A DNA stretch of 8,266 nucleotides from an uncultured Collinsella sp. (GCA_900759435.1 CAAEVD010000188.1:1-8266), one strand, 5' to 3'; shown: positions 1 through 6,266, counted from the stretch's first letter. Numbers and translations are program-made. Notes: generated by a model not told the origin, from the sequence alone.

Positions 1-89
1 TCGTGCTGATCGGCGCTGTGATTGGCCAGATTCGCGACGGCGAGAACGGGATCGTCAACTTCTTCGGCCGTCTGTTTAGTGGCCGCTAA
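1..89 (+). CDS. C-terminal fragment of a small membrane protein, DUF2273-like
   Basis: The window opens inside this gene. Reading codons from base 3 gives 28 residues and a TAA at 87-89. The visible tail begins with a hydrophobic Gly/Ile stretch (VLIGAVIG), followed by QIRDG and a short amphipathic end (FFGRLFSGR). Small DUF2273 integral membrane proteins end in a similar way, with a glycine-rich membrane helix followed by a charged tail. Context supports this: in Staphylococcus aureus a DUF2273 protein is encoded directly upstream of asp23, and here an Asp23 gene starts 44 bp downstream. The likely role is a membrane partner of the Asp23 layer, which is inferred and not shown. The N-terminal part and the start lie outside the window. 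An AmaP-type anchor or another small membrane protein cannot be excluded from 28 residues. Confidence 0.6.
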   Translation, partial: VLIGAVIGQIRDGENGIVNFFGRLFSGR

Positions 90-133
90 TATGTATTCGA
101 CTGTCGCATCCGCGGCAGGCATAAGGAGGAACC

Positions 134-649
134 ATGGCTTTTAATACGAAGGTCGATGTGGCCGATACCGAGCTCGAGGAGAACGAGGCGGTCGTCGCCG
201 AAGCCGAGGATGTGACGCTCGAGGACGAGGCTCTTGTCGAGGTCGAGTCCGATGTGGATGAGGATGACGAGGAAGCGGATGAGTCCGAGGACTCGCTGAC
301 CTATTCCAACGGCGTGATCGAGAAGATCGTTGCCATGGCCACCCGCGAGGTTCCGCACGTTCTGGGCATGAAGGGTAACCTCATGCATTTTGTGCAGGAG
401 CAGTTTGGTGCCGAGAATCTGACCAAGGGCGTGACGGTCGAGGTCACCGATGACAATCGCGTGGTCGTCAACATCTCCGTCATCATCGAGTACGGCGCCT
501 ATGCGCCCGCGATCTTCGACGATGTCAAGGCACGTGTCACCGAGCGCCTCGCCGCGATGACCGGCCTTGAGGTGGCGGGCGTCAACCTGCGCATCGAGGA
601 CGTCATCACCCCCGAGGAGTACGAGCACCGCACCAGCCAGCACGAGTAA
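134..649 (+). CDS. Asp23/Gls24 family envelope stress response protein
   Basis: This 171-residue protein starts at an ATG preceded by AAGGAGGA (123-130). Residues about 55-165 show the Asp23/Gls24 pattern: an N-terminal helix (GVIEKIVAMATREVPHVLGM, 60-79), a central strand with GVTVEV and DDNRVVVNISVIIEYG, and a closing helix-strand with RVTERLAAMTGLEVAGVNLRIEDV. In the family such proteins are cytoplasmic and gather at the membrane through partner proteins, where they are linked to cell-wall stress. Residues 8-53 form a low-complexity acidic arm: 25 of 46 residues are Asp or Glu, and none is basic. This arm is not part of the usual domain and is probably disordered. The upstream neighbour looks like DUF2273, which matches the staphylococcal asp23 arrangement, so the two are probably cotranscribed. 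A hairpin at 703-740 lies downstream. Confidence 0.9.
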   Translation: MAFNTKVDVADTELEENEAVVAEAEDVTLEDEALVEVESDVDEDDEEADESEDSLTYSNGVIEKIVAMATREVPHVLGMKGNLMHFVQEQFGAENLTKGVTVEVTDDNRVVVNISVIIEYGAYAPAIFDDVKARVTERLAAMTGLEVAGVNLRIEDVITPEEYEHRTSQHE

Positions 650-702
650 CCTTCCAAAAAGGGACAGGTTTGTTTTGGCAGGTTTTATCTGCGAAAACGT
701 TA

Positions 703-746
703 AACGGTCGACCGCGCAAGCAAAAGCGTGGCCGGCCGTTATTTGT
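703..746 (+). terminator. Hairpin terminator after the Asp23 gene
   Basis: Arms 703-717 and 726-740 (15 nt each) enclose the loop AAGCAAAA, and ATTTGT follows. On the + strand RNA, 14 of 15 positions pair, including two G-U wobbles (708/735 and 714/729), with one A-C mismatch (711/732). Read from the - strand, two pairs are lost, so the structure favours + transcription. The U-tract is weak, so efficiency is uncertain. The SalI-like palindrome CGGTCGACCG (705-714) is part of the left arm. Confidence 0.6.
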
Positions 747-786
747 ATGCCCCCCGATGTAGGCATACCGCTCGTCTAACTAGGGG

Positions 787-817
787 TTGCAATCGTCGCG
801 TTCCGCGTTACCCTAAT
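787..817 (+). promoter_or_regulatory. Possible promoter of the YitT-family gene
   Basis: TTGCAA (787-792) resembles a -35 box. The best -10-like hexamer is CCTAAT (812-817), which gives a long 19-bp spacer. TACCCT (809-814) would give 16 bp but matches the consensus poorly. The site lies between the preceding terminator and the ribosome binding site, where a promoter is expected. Downstream, the hexamer ATTGTT occurs twice 11 bp apart (824-829 and 835-840). Confidence 0.25.
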
Positions 818-857
818 GGGCGCATTGTTTCCAAATTGTTAACGAGGGGTTGCCGTA

Positions 858-1880
858 ATGGCTGACGAGCACGAAACAGAAAGCCAGGCATGGGCGATTG
901 AGGCTGCCGCGGCAGAGGCGGCATCGCGAGCTGCCGAGGAGGTACATCGTCCTCCCGTGGTGCCGATGGAGCGCGTGGTTGATCGCACCGATATCGAGCG
1001 CGGCGAGCGTGCCGGCCAAAAGCGCAGCCAGGAGCCGGGCTTCCCGCGCTTTTTCGCCGAGCTCAATCTGGGCCTGATTCTTACGGCTTTTGCCATCGTT
1101 GCGTTTAAAACCCCTAATCACTTTGCTTTTGGCGGCACCTCGGGCGTGTCGGTTATTCTGTCCACGCTGTTCCCGACCCTGCCCGTCGGCGTCTTTATGT
1201 GGATTATCAACGCGGTTCTCGTCGTTTTGGGCTTTATCTTTTTGGAGCGCAAGGCAATTCTGTGGAGTGTCTTCGCCTCGTTTGCGCTGTCCGCCTATGT
1301 TTCGCTTTTCGAGCTCTTTATCCCGACCAGTGTCTCGATGACGGGCGATATGTGGCTCGACCTGTGCTTTGCCGTGATTCTGCCGGCGCTCGGCAGCGCC
1401 ATCGTCTTTGATATCGGCGCCTCGACGGGCGGCACGGACATCCTCGCTATGATCCTCAAACGCCGTACCACACTCGAGATTGGTCGCGCGCTGTTGCTGG
1501 TCGATATCGGCATCGTGACCATCGCGGCCTTTTTGTATGGTCCGCGTATCGGTCTGTATTGCGTGCTCGGCCTGTTTGCCAAGACGCTTGTGGTCGACAA
1601 GGCCATCGAGAGCATTCATCTTCGTAAGGTCTGCACGATCATTTGTTCCGAGCCCCTTAAGGTCGAGGAGTTTATCGTCAAGCATCTCAACCGCACGGCG
1701 ACCATCAGTCGCGGCTACGGTGCCTTCTCGGGCAAGTGCGTGACGGTGATCATGAGCGTGCTGAGCCGTCGCGAGGCCGTGCAGCTGCGCCGTTATGCGC
1801 GCGAGGTCGATCCGGGTGCCTTTATCACGATCGTCGACAGCTCCGAGATCGTCGGCAAGGGTTTCCGCGGAACGAACTAA
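858..1880 (+). CDS. YitT family membrane protein (DUF161-DUF2179)
   Basis: This 340-residue protein starts at ATG 858, with GAGGGG at 844-849 eight bases upstream. Residues 1-62 form a charged, Ala/Glu-rich cytoplasmic arm. The membrane part (about 68-248) has six or seven hydrophobic segments and carries the two glycine signatures of the family, FGGTSGVS (91-98) and DIGASTGGTDILAMIL (185-200), one in each DUF161 half. Residues about 257-337 form the C-terminal DUF2179 domain, with ATISRGYGAFSGK (281-293), the REVDPGAFI stretch and the closing SSEIVGKGF. YitT proteins are widespread in Gram-positive bacteria. Their transport substrate, if any, is not established, and the soluble DUF2179 domain is thought to be a regulatory or sensing module. 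The usual family length is roughly 280-290 residues, and the excess lies in the N-terminal arm. It stands alone between two intergenic regions, so it is probably its own transcription unit. Confidence 0.92.
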   Translation: MADEHETESQAWAIEAAAAEAASRAAEEVHRPPVVPMERVVDRTDIERGERAGQKRSQEPGFPRFFAELNLGLILTAFAIVAFKTPNHFAFGGTSGVSVILSTLFPTLPVGVFMWIINAVLVVLGFIFLERKAILWSVFASFALSAYVSLFELFIPTSVSMTGDMWLDLCFAVILPALGSAIVFDIGASTGGTDILAMILKRRTTLEIGRALLLVDIGIVTIAAFLYGPRIGLYCVLGLFAKTLVVDKAIESIHLRKVCTIICSEPLKVEEFIVKHLNRTATISRGYGAFSGKCVTVIMSVLSRREAVQLRRYAREVDPGAFITIVDSSEIVGKGFRGTN

Positions 1881-1924
1881 CGCGGACGCACTCATCAAAC
1901 AATCGAAAAGCGCCTCGCGCGTTG

Positions 1925-1949
1925 CAAATACGTCATCTAAGAGTATTTG
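1925..1949. other. Hairpin in the YitT to zinc-ribbon intergenic gap
   Basis: CAAATAC (1925-1931) and GTATTTG (1943-1949) form a perfect 7-bp inverted repeat around an 11-nt loop, extendable by one G-U pair. There is no T-run after it, so it is a poor intrinsic terminator. It could be an operator or a weak RNA hairpin. In the same gap (1881-2030), GATAAT at 1964-1969 looks like a -10 box but has no good -35 partner. Confidence 0.3.
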
Positions 1950-2030
1950 TCCCCACATTGGGCGATAATGATGCCAATGACATCGTTTGCGATCCAGGTG
2001 ATTCGCTCTAGATACGAAGGGATGATTTCG

Positions 2031-3320
2031 ATGTTCTGTTCGCAGTGTGGCGCCCCCATGGGCGATAACGACAAGTTCTGCGGCGTGTGTGGTGCCCCCA
2101 ATGCCGGTGCTGCAGCTTCCGCCCCTCAGGGTCAGCCTCAGCCTCAGCAGTTTGTTCCTCAACCTGTCGCGAACGCGTCCAAGGGCTGCACGGCTCAGGC
2201 GTTTGAGGATATGACCAAGACTCCGGGCGTGCTGCAGCGCGTGTGCCAGATTGCCTTTTTGCCGGCGCTTATCTGTGTCGTGTCGGTACTCGTGCTGTTC
2301 ATCCCCGTTATCGGCGGTATTGCGGCTGCCATCGGCTTTTTGGCTGCCTACGTGGCGAGCGTGTGCGGTTCGGGCTTTGGCATCGAGTGGGGTCGCGACC
2401 TGTCGCTTAAGATCGATGACGGCATGGGTCGTCCGTTGATGCGTTCCACGTCGTTTGGTCTCGGAATCTTTTCGAGCGTTATTTCGGTCGTGCTCGAGGT
2501 TATCGCTGCCATTCCCATTATCGGTGTAGTGCTTTCGCTGGTGGAGGGCGTGGTAATTGGCGCCGCGGGCTCGTATTCTTATTACGGCTCTTATGCGCTC
2601 GAGGCTGCGCTGTTTGGCTCGCTTGGCCTGCTTGTCCTGGCGCTAATTGCCTCGGCGATTCTGGGTGTCTTCTTTAAGATGTTCGCCGACATTGCCGTGA
2701 TGCACTTTGCGGTGACCGGGCGCGTCGAGAGCGCGTTTTCGCTCGATAAGGTCTGGGCGGCCTTTAAGCACAACAAGACCAAGCTGTTCTGTGCTTCGTT
2801 CCTTCCCGAGTTTTTGACGGGCCTGGTTTCCAACGCCATTACGTGGATCTTGACAGCTGTCTTTGGTGCCATCGCCGGAATTGGCGCGTACGGCTATTAC
2901 TATCGCCCCACGGGTATCGAGGCGATTGTTACCGCCGGTGGTGTCACGCTCGTATTGTTCCTGGTGCTGATTGCATTCGTCACGGTGTTCCTTACGGTCT
3001 TTGGCAAGATGCTCAAGCACCGTGCCGTTGGCTATTGGGCTGCACGTTATGCAAGCGAATGGGCCGATGAGGACAAGGACGACGTTTTGACTTTTGTGCT
3101 CCCGGGTGAGAAGAAGCCTGCTCCTGCGGGATTCAATCCCACGGCAGCCACTGGTGCTGCGCCTGCCCCGGCGCCCGCGCCTGCACCTGCCCCGGCACCT
3201 GCTCCTGTCCCCGCACCGGCGTCCGAGGCGACGCCTGCGGAGCCCGATTGGGATGCCGTTGCCACGCCGGCGGATGAGCCGGGCGATAATCCTGCTGCCG
3301 AAAACAATCAAACCGAATAG
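2031..3320 (+). CDS. Zinc-ribbon multi-pass membrane protein with Ala-Pro tail
   Basis: This 429-residue protein is of unknown function. The start at 2031 is chosen because AAGGGA (2017-2022) lies eight bases upstream and because it puts the zinc ribbon at the extreme N-terminus. An in-frame ATG at 2022 overlaps that site. C3-x2-C6 and C17-x2-C20 form a zinc ribbon, followed by a Gln/Pro-rich linker (about 24-50). Residues about 72-330 are strongly hydrophobic, with roughly six membrane segments (near 74-92, 95-112, 145-180, 192-217, 262-288 and 300-325). A polar loop (116-140) contains GIEWGRDLSLKIDDGMGRP. The tail (about 345-429) is acidic and contains an Ala-Pro run (377-397). The glycine-rich helices recall DUF4013-type proteins, but that assignment is weak. 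A strong terminator follows, so it is separate from the next zinc-ribbon gene. No catalytic motif is visible. Confidence 0.85.
   Translation: MFCSQCGAPMGDNDKFCGVCGAPNAGAAASAPQGQPQPQQFVPQPVANASKGCTAQAFEDMTKTPGVLQRVCQIAFLPALICVVSVLVLFIPVIGGIAAAIGFLAAYVASVCGSGFGIEWGRDLSLKIDDGMGRPLMRSTSFGLGIFSSVISVVLEVIAAIPIIGVVLSLVEGVVIGAAGSYSYYGSYALEAALFGSLGLLVLALIASAILGVFFKMFADIAVMHFAVTGRVESAFSLDKVWAAFKHNKTKLFCASFLPEFLTGLVSNAITWILTAVFGAIAGIGAYGYYYRPTGIEAIVTAGGVTLVLFLVLIAFVTVFLTVFGKMLKHRAVGYWAARYASEWADEDKDDVLTFVLPGEKKPAPAGFNPTAATGAAPAPAPAPAPAPAPAPVPAPASEATPAEPDWDAVATPADEPGDNPAAENNQTE
3159..3221 (+). repeat. Low-complexity Ala-Pro codon run
   Basis: Residues 377-397 of the zinc-ribbon membrane protein are almost only alternating Ala and Pro, with one Val at 393. 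Synonymous codons vary along the run (GCC, GCG, GCT and GCA; CCG, CCC, CCT and CCA). The DNA is therefore not a perfect tandem repeat, and the run seems kept at the protein level. Such runs are stiff extended spacers. Copy number may still vary between strains. Confidence 0.8.
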
Positions 3321-3328
3321 CCGGTCGA

Positions 3329-3363
3329 GGCGCCCTGGGCAACTGAGCCCGGGGTGCCTTTTT
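3329..3363 (+). terminator. Strong rho-independent terminator
   Basis: Arms 3329-3340 and 3347-3358 pair over all 12 positions with two G-U wobbles (3332/3355 and 3336/3351). They enclose the loop AACTGA and are followed at once by TTTTT (3359-3363). Both wobbles would become mismatches on the other strand, so the structure is oriented for + transcription. It begins nine bases after the stop codon of the zinc-ribbon membrane protein gene. Confidence 0.9.
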
Positions 3364-3407
3364 CTACTGCGAAAGCAAGAAAATGCCTGGGAAAACGGTT
3401 GCAGCAA

Positions 3408-3440
3408 AATTTCTCGGAAATTGGTCAATGTTGCGCAACA
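3408..3440. promoter_or_regulatory. Palindrome cluster, candidate operator
   Basis: Two inverted repeats lie close together: AATTTC-TCG-GAAATT (3408-3422) and the perfect 12-bp palindrome TGTTGCGCAACA (3429-3440). A shorter pair, ATTG-GT-CAAT (3420-3429), bridges them. They lie about 75-110 bp before the start of the DUF4234-type gene, after the upstream terminator, in the place expected for a promoter and operator. No convincing -35/-10 pair was found, so the promoter itself is not placed. The regulator is unknown. Confidence 0.4.
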
Positions 3441-3481
3441 ACGTCGCGGCTATTGTTGAGAACGTAGACGTGTAAGGTTTG

Positions 3482-3498
3482 AAGGCGTGCGACGCCTT
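3482..3498 (+). promoter_or_regulatory. Leader hairpin just before the ribosome binding site
   Basis: AAGGCGT (3482-3488) and ACGCCTT (3492-3498) form a perfect 7-bp stem around GCG. The stem ends five bases before the AAGGAG ribosome binding site (3504-3509) of the DUF4234-type gene. There is no T-run, so it is not a terminator. It could protect the mRNA 5' end or affect ribosome access. Confidence 0.45.
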
Positions 3499-3515
3499 AG
3501 GAAAAGGAGAGGCTC

Positions 3516-4124
3516 ATGTTCTGTCCCACTTGTGGTTCTCCCATTTCGGATGATGCCAAATTCTGCCCTGTTTGCGGATCCGCCGTTGGTGCCGCTTCTG
3601 CCGCTGCGGCCCCGCAGCCCCAGCCCGCTCCGGCCCAGGCTATTCAGCCCGCGCCCCAGCCTCAGCAGCAGTACACCGGTCAATACGCCCAACAGTCCGC
3701 ATCCGCTCCGATGGGCTATGACCCCATTAAGGCTGACCGCAGCCTGATCGGCTGGCTGCTGCTCTCTCTTGTGACCTGCGGTATCTATTCGTTCTACTTC
3801 CTGTATTGCTTGGCACGCGACGTCAACACGTTGTGTCAGGATGACGGCGATTACACGCCGGGTCTGGCGGAATTCATCCTTCTATCGTTTGTGACCTGCG
3901 GCTTCTACGCGTACTACTGGTATTACAAGATTGGCAACCGCCTGCAGGCCAACGCTCCTCGCTACGGCCTGGTGTTCCAGGAAAACGGCACCACCGTTCT
4001 TCTGTGGCAGATCTTCGGCGCGCTCCTGTGCGGCCTTGGTCCCATCTTCGCTATGAACATCGTCATCAATAATACCAATGCCATGGCAACGGCTTACAAC
4101 ACTCGCCTTGGCGCTCGTGCCTAA
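3516..4124 (+). CDS. Zinc-ribbon DUF4234-like membrane protein
   Basis: This 202-residue protein starts at ATG 3516, with AAGGAG at 3504-3509 six bases upstream. C3, C6, C17 and C20 form an N-terminal zinc ribbon with exactly the spacing of the preceding zinc-ribbon gene. A Gln/Pro/Ala-rich flexible linker follows (about 25-66). Two related hydrophobic units come next: LLLSLVTCGIYSFYFLYCLA (81-100) and FILLSFVTCGFYAYYWYYKI (120-139). The 'LLS-VTCG-Y' core followed by aromatic residues is typical of DUF4234. A third hydrophobic segment (about 160-185) ends in NIVINNTN. The function of DUF4234 proteins is not established. The ribbon is presumably cytoplasmic and could bind a protein or nucleic acid partner at the membrane (inference). 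A DUF2752 gene starts 13 bp after the stop, so the two are very likely cotranscribed and possibly translationally coupled. Confidence 0.88.
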   Translation: MFCPTCGSPISDDAKFCPVCGSAVGAASAAAAPQPQPAPAQAIQPAPQPQQQYTGQYAQQSASAPMGYDPIKADRSLIGWLLLSLVTCGIYSFYFLYCLARDVNTLCQDDGDYTPGLAEFILLSFVTCGFYAYYWYYKIGNRLQANAPRYGLVFQENGTTVLLWQIFGALLCGLGPIFAMNIVINNTNAMATAYNTRLGARA

Positions 4125-4137
4125 CAATAAGGGCGGC

Positions 4138-4614
4138 GTGAACAGCTTCCAGGGACATAGGGGCACGGCAGAGCTCCTTCGCCGCGCCCTTTTTTGCACC
4201 GGCGCGCTCTTTGTCGCCTGGCTCGCGCTCTACCTGCTCGACATTGGCTGCATTTTTCGATTGATGACGGGCATTCCTTGTCCGGGATGCGGCATGACGA
4301 GGGCGTGGCTGGCGGCGCTGCGCCTCGATTATGCGGCTGCCTTTGCCTACCATCCGCTGTTTTGGGTGGTGCCGATTGCGTTTGTGCTCGCGTTCGTGCG
4401 CGAGGAGGTGGCATCGAGCAAGCTAAAGCGTGGTATCGACATTGCGGTCACCGTGTTGTGCGTGCTGGTCGTCGTCGTATGGATCGTGCGCCTCGTCAAT
4501 CCGGCAGATGCCGGTCTGCTCTTTGGCGGCTATGCGCCCGCCGGAGTTCCCGACGATATCATCCACCTCGAACCCCCACGCTGGCTCACCATCCTTCGCT
4601 CTTACCTGGCGTGA
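4138..4614 (+). CDS. DUF2752 family membrane protein
   Basis: This 158-residue protein starts at GTG 4138, with AAGGG (4129-4133) four bases upstream. An in-frame ATG at 4078 would overlap the preceding gene by 47 bases and add residues with no family likeness, so it is less likely. The signature TGIPCPGCGMTRA (44-56), with Cys48 and Cys51, marks DUF2752. It is followed by the family's Ala-rich segment and YHPLFWVVP (71-79). Hydrophobic segments lie near 15-38, 72-88 and 101-121. The pair of cysteines beside a membrane segment could bind metal or be redox-active, but the biochemical role of the family is not established. Its position 13 bp after a zinc-ribbon DUF4234 gene suggests the two proteins act together at the membrane (inference). 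A convergent terminator follows. Confidence 0.88.
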   Translation: MNSFQGHRGTAELLRRALFCTGALFVAWLALYLLDIGCIFRLMTGIPCPGCGMTRAWLAALRLDYAAAFAYHPLFWVVPIAFVLAFVREEVASSKLKRGIDIAVTVLCVLVVVVWIVRLVNPADAGLLFGGYAPAGVPDDIIHLEPPRWLTILRSYLA

Positions 4615-4646
4615 CGGAGGACGCGCTAGAAAAACGGTCGACACAT

Positions 4647-4691
4647 AAGCGGGGGCGAACGTTGAGATAACGTCCGCCCCCGCTTTGCTTT
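4647..4691. terminator. Bidirectional terminator between convergent genes
   Basis: Arms 4647-4663 and 4669-4685 form a 17-position stem with a GAGAT loop, lying between the DUF2752 gene (+) and the M20D gene (-). On the + strand there is one A-C mismatch (4658/4674), and the T-rich tail is TTTGCTTT (4684-4691). On the - strand that position becomes a wobble, so the stem is fully paired, but its T-tract is broken by other bases. It can plausibly serve both genes. Confidence 0.8.
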
Positions 4692-4720
4692 AGCCAGGCT
4701 GTTATGGATGGGCGTGACGG

Positions 4721-6184
4721 CTACTCGTCGCGCTTTTCCTCGTGGCGAGCGGCAGCCCGCGCATCGTGGATGCCCTTGATTGCAGCATGGCGGGCGGTGC
4801 GAGCATCGTGCATGGCGTCGCGCGCCTCAGCGGCCGTGGCCTTGGCAGAGCGCAGCTTGGCGGCCAAGTCGGGGTTGGTCTCGGCAACCGCGGCGATCGT
4901 GGGGCCGTCGAGCTCCTCTTGCGTGGGCTCGGCCAAAAAGTCGATAGCATACTGGGCGGCCACCATGGAGCCCTTTGCCAGCACGGTCTCGTCAATCTTG
5001 TAGAAGCAAGAATGTTGGGCGTACGTGGCGCCAATCTGGGGGTTGCGCGTGCCAACAAAGGCGAGCACGCCCGGCACGCGGCGCAGGTACTCCGAGAAGT
5101 CCTCGCCCGAAAGCGTGCCGCGATAATGGCCTTCGCCCGCGGGGCCCAAGCACTTGACCACGGCCTGACGACAACGCTCGCTCGAGGCGACGTCGTTTTC
5201 GACCTTGTAGTTGGCGATGGTGTAGTCGGTAAGTTCGGCCTCTGCGCCCAGGGCTGCCGCGGTGTGCTCCACGATGCGGCGCATAAGCTCGGGCATTTCC
5301 TCGTGCGTCTTGTCGCCATAGGTGCGCACCGTGCCGGCGAGGTAGGCCGTGCCGGCGATAACGTTGCGCGCGGTGCCGCCGTGCAGCTCGCCGACGGTGA
5401 TGACAGCCGGCTCGTAGGGGCTGATCTCGCGCGAGACGATGGTCTGCAGGGCGTTGACGATCTCGGCAGCCACCATAACGGCGTCGTGGCCGCGCTGGGG
5501 CATGGCGCCATGGCACGAGGTGCCGCGGACATCGATGCGGAACCAGTCGGTGTTTGCCATGCGCGGGCCGGGCTCGCAGCTTACGGTGCCGGCGTCGACC
5601 TCGCTCCAGATATGCGCGGCGTAGGCACCATCGACGCCGTCGAGCACACCCGTGCCAATCATGAGTTTGGCGCCCTGGCCGTTTTCCTCGCTGGGCTGGA
5701 ATACGATGCGAATCTCGCCGTGGATGTCGTCGGTCATATGGCGCAGGATCTGCAGCGTGCCGAGCATCATGGCGATGTGGCAGTCGTGGCCGCAGGCGTG
5801 CATGCAGCCCTCGTTGACGCTGGCAAACTCCTCGCCGGTCTGCTCGGTAACGGGCAGGGCGTCGATGTCGGCGCGCAGTAGGATACGGCGGCGCGGCGTG
5901 CCGTCCTCGCGATAGGCGTCGGGCGCGGTGCCGCGAAGGGTCGCCACCAGGCCCGTCTTGAGGGGACGCTCGTAGGGGATATTCATGGCGTCGAGCTGGT
6001 TGGCGATGTCGGAGGTCGTGCGCTCCTCGGCAAGGCTCAACTCCGGGTGCTTATGGAAGTGCCGGCGCTGCTTGATGATGTAGGGCTCAAACTCGGTGGC
6101 GATATCTCGGATGGCCGCGGTGACATCGTCTGCCGCGCGAGCCTCGGTCGCCGCCATAATCTGCTGTGCCTTGGTCTTCGTCAT
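4721..6184 (-). CDS. M20D family amidohydrolase (N-acyl amino acid / hippurate hydrolase-like)
   Basis: This 487-residue protein starts at the ATG whose first base is 6184. AAGGAG (6195-6200 on the - strand) lies ten bases upstream. The reading frame stays open further upstream, but that stretch lies under the divergent gene. Family marks include RRHFHKHPELS (40-50), ILLRADIDALPV (101-112), MHACGHD (128-134), PSEENGQGAK (164-173), AHIW (190-193) and the C-terminal QHSCF (390-394). By spacing, C131, H133, E167, H191 and H391 match the metal ligands known in plant IAA-amino acid hydrolases, with E166 as catalytic base. The enzyme should be a cytoplasmic, metal-dependent hydrolase of N-acylated amino acids or similar amides. 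The exact substrate cannot be read from sequence. Typical members are about 390-400 residues. This one has about 30 extra N-terminal residues and a charged Ala-rich tail (about 421-487) that looks helical. Confidence 0.93.
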   Translation of the reverse strand: MTKTKAQQIMAATEARAADDVTAAIRDIATEFEPYIIKQRRHFHKHPELSLAEERTTSDIANQLDAMNIPYERPLKTGLVATLRGTAPDAYREDGTPRRRILLRADIDALPVTEQTGEEFASVNEGCMHACGHDCHIAMMLGTLQILRHMTDDIHGEIRIVFQPSEENGQGAKLMIGTGVLDGVDGAYAAHIWSEVDAGTVSCEPGPRMANTDWFRIDVRGTSCHGAMPQRGHDAVMVAAEIVNALQTIVSREISPYEPAVITVGELHGGTARNVIAGTAYLAGTVRTYGDKTHEEMPELMRRIVEHTAAALGAEAELTDYTIANYKVENDVASSERCRQAVVKCLGPAGEGHYRGTLSGEDFSEYLRRVPGVLAFVGTRNPQIGATYAQHSCFYKIDETVLAKGSMVAAQYAIDFLAEPTQEELDGPTIAAVAETNPDLAAKLRSAKATAAEARDAMHDARTARHAAIKGIHDARAAARHEEKRDE

Positions 6185-6266
6185 GGTCGATTTGCTCCTT
6201 GCTGGGTTGATCGCAAAATCGTACAGGCTCTCTCCAGTATGCCACCTGCCGCTAGGGCTGGTAAAG

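Noticed and set aside
813..2162. A 449-codon open frame on the - strand opposite the YitT gene.
   Set aside because: The + strand frame has clear YitT and DUF2179 motifs. The antisense frame has no recognisable motif, is rich in Arg/His/Asp as expected from the complement of GC-biased codons, and runs past both ends of the real gene.
2643..3428. A - strand open frame of 261 codons, Arg/Gly-rich, opposite the zinc-ribbon gene.
   Set aside because: It is the complement of the hydrophobic and Ala-Pro coding sequence, it crosses the strong terminator at 3329-3363, and no plausible ribosome binding site is seen.
4632..4642. AAACGGTCGAC, also found at 702-712, as a possible shared operator.
   Set aside because: An 11-base match between two places in 8 kb is expected several times by chance, and at 702-712 the bases are explained by the terminator arm.
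4742..5881. A 379-codon open frame on the + strand opposite the M20D gene.
   Set aside because: The - strand frame has the full M20D ligand set. The opposite frame is Gly/Ala/Val/Asp-rich without motifs, which is typical of a shadow in GC-rich DNA.
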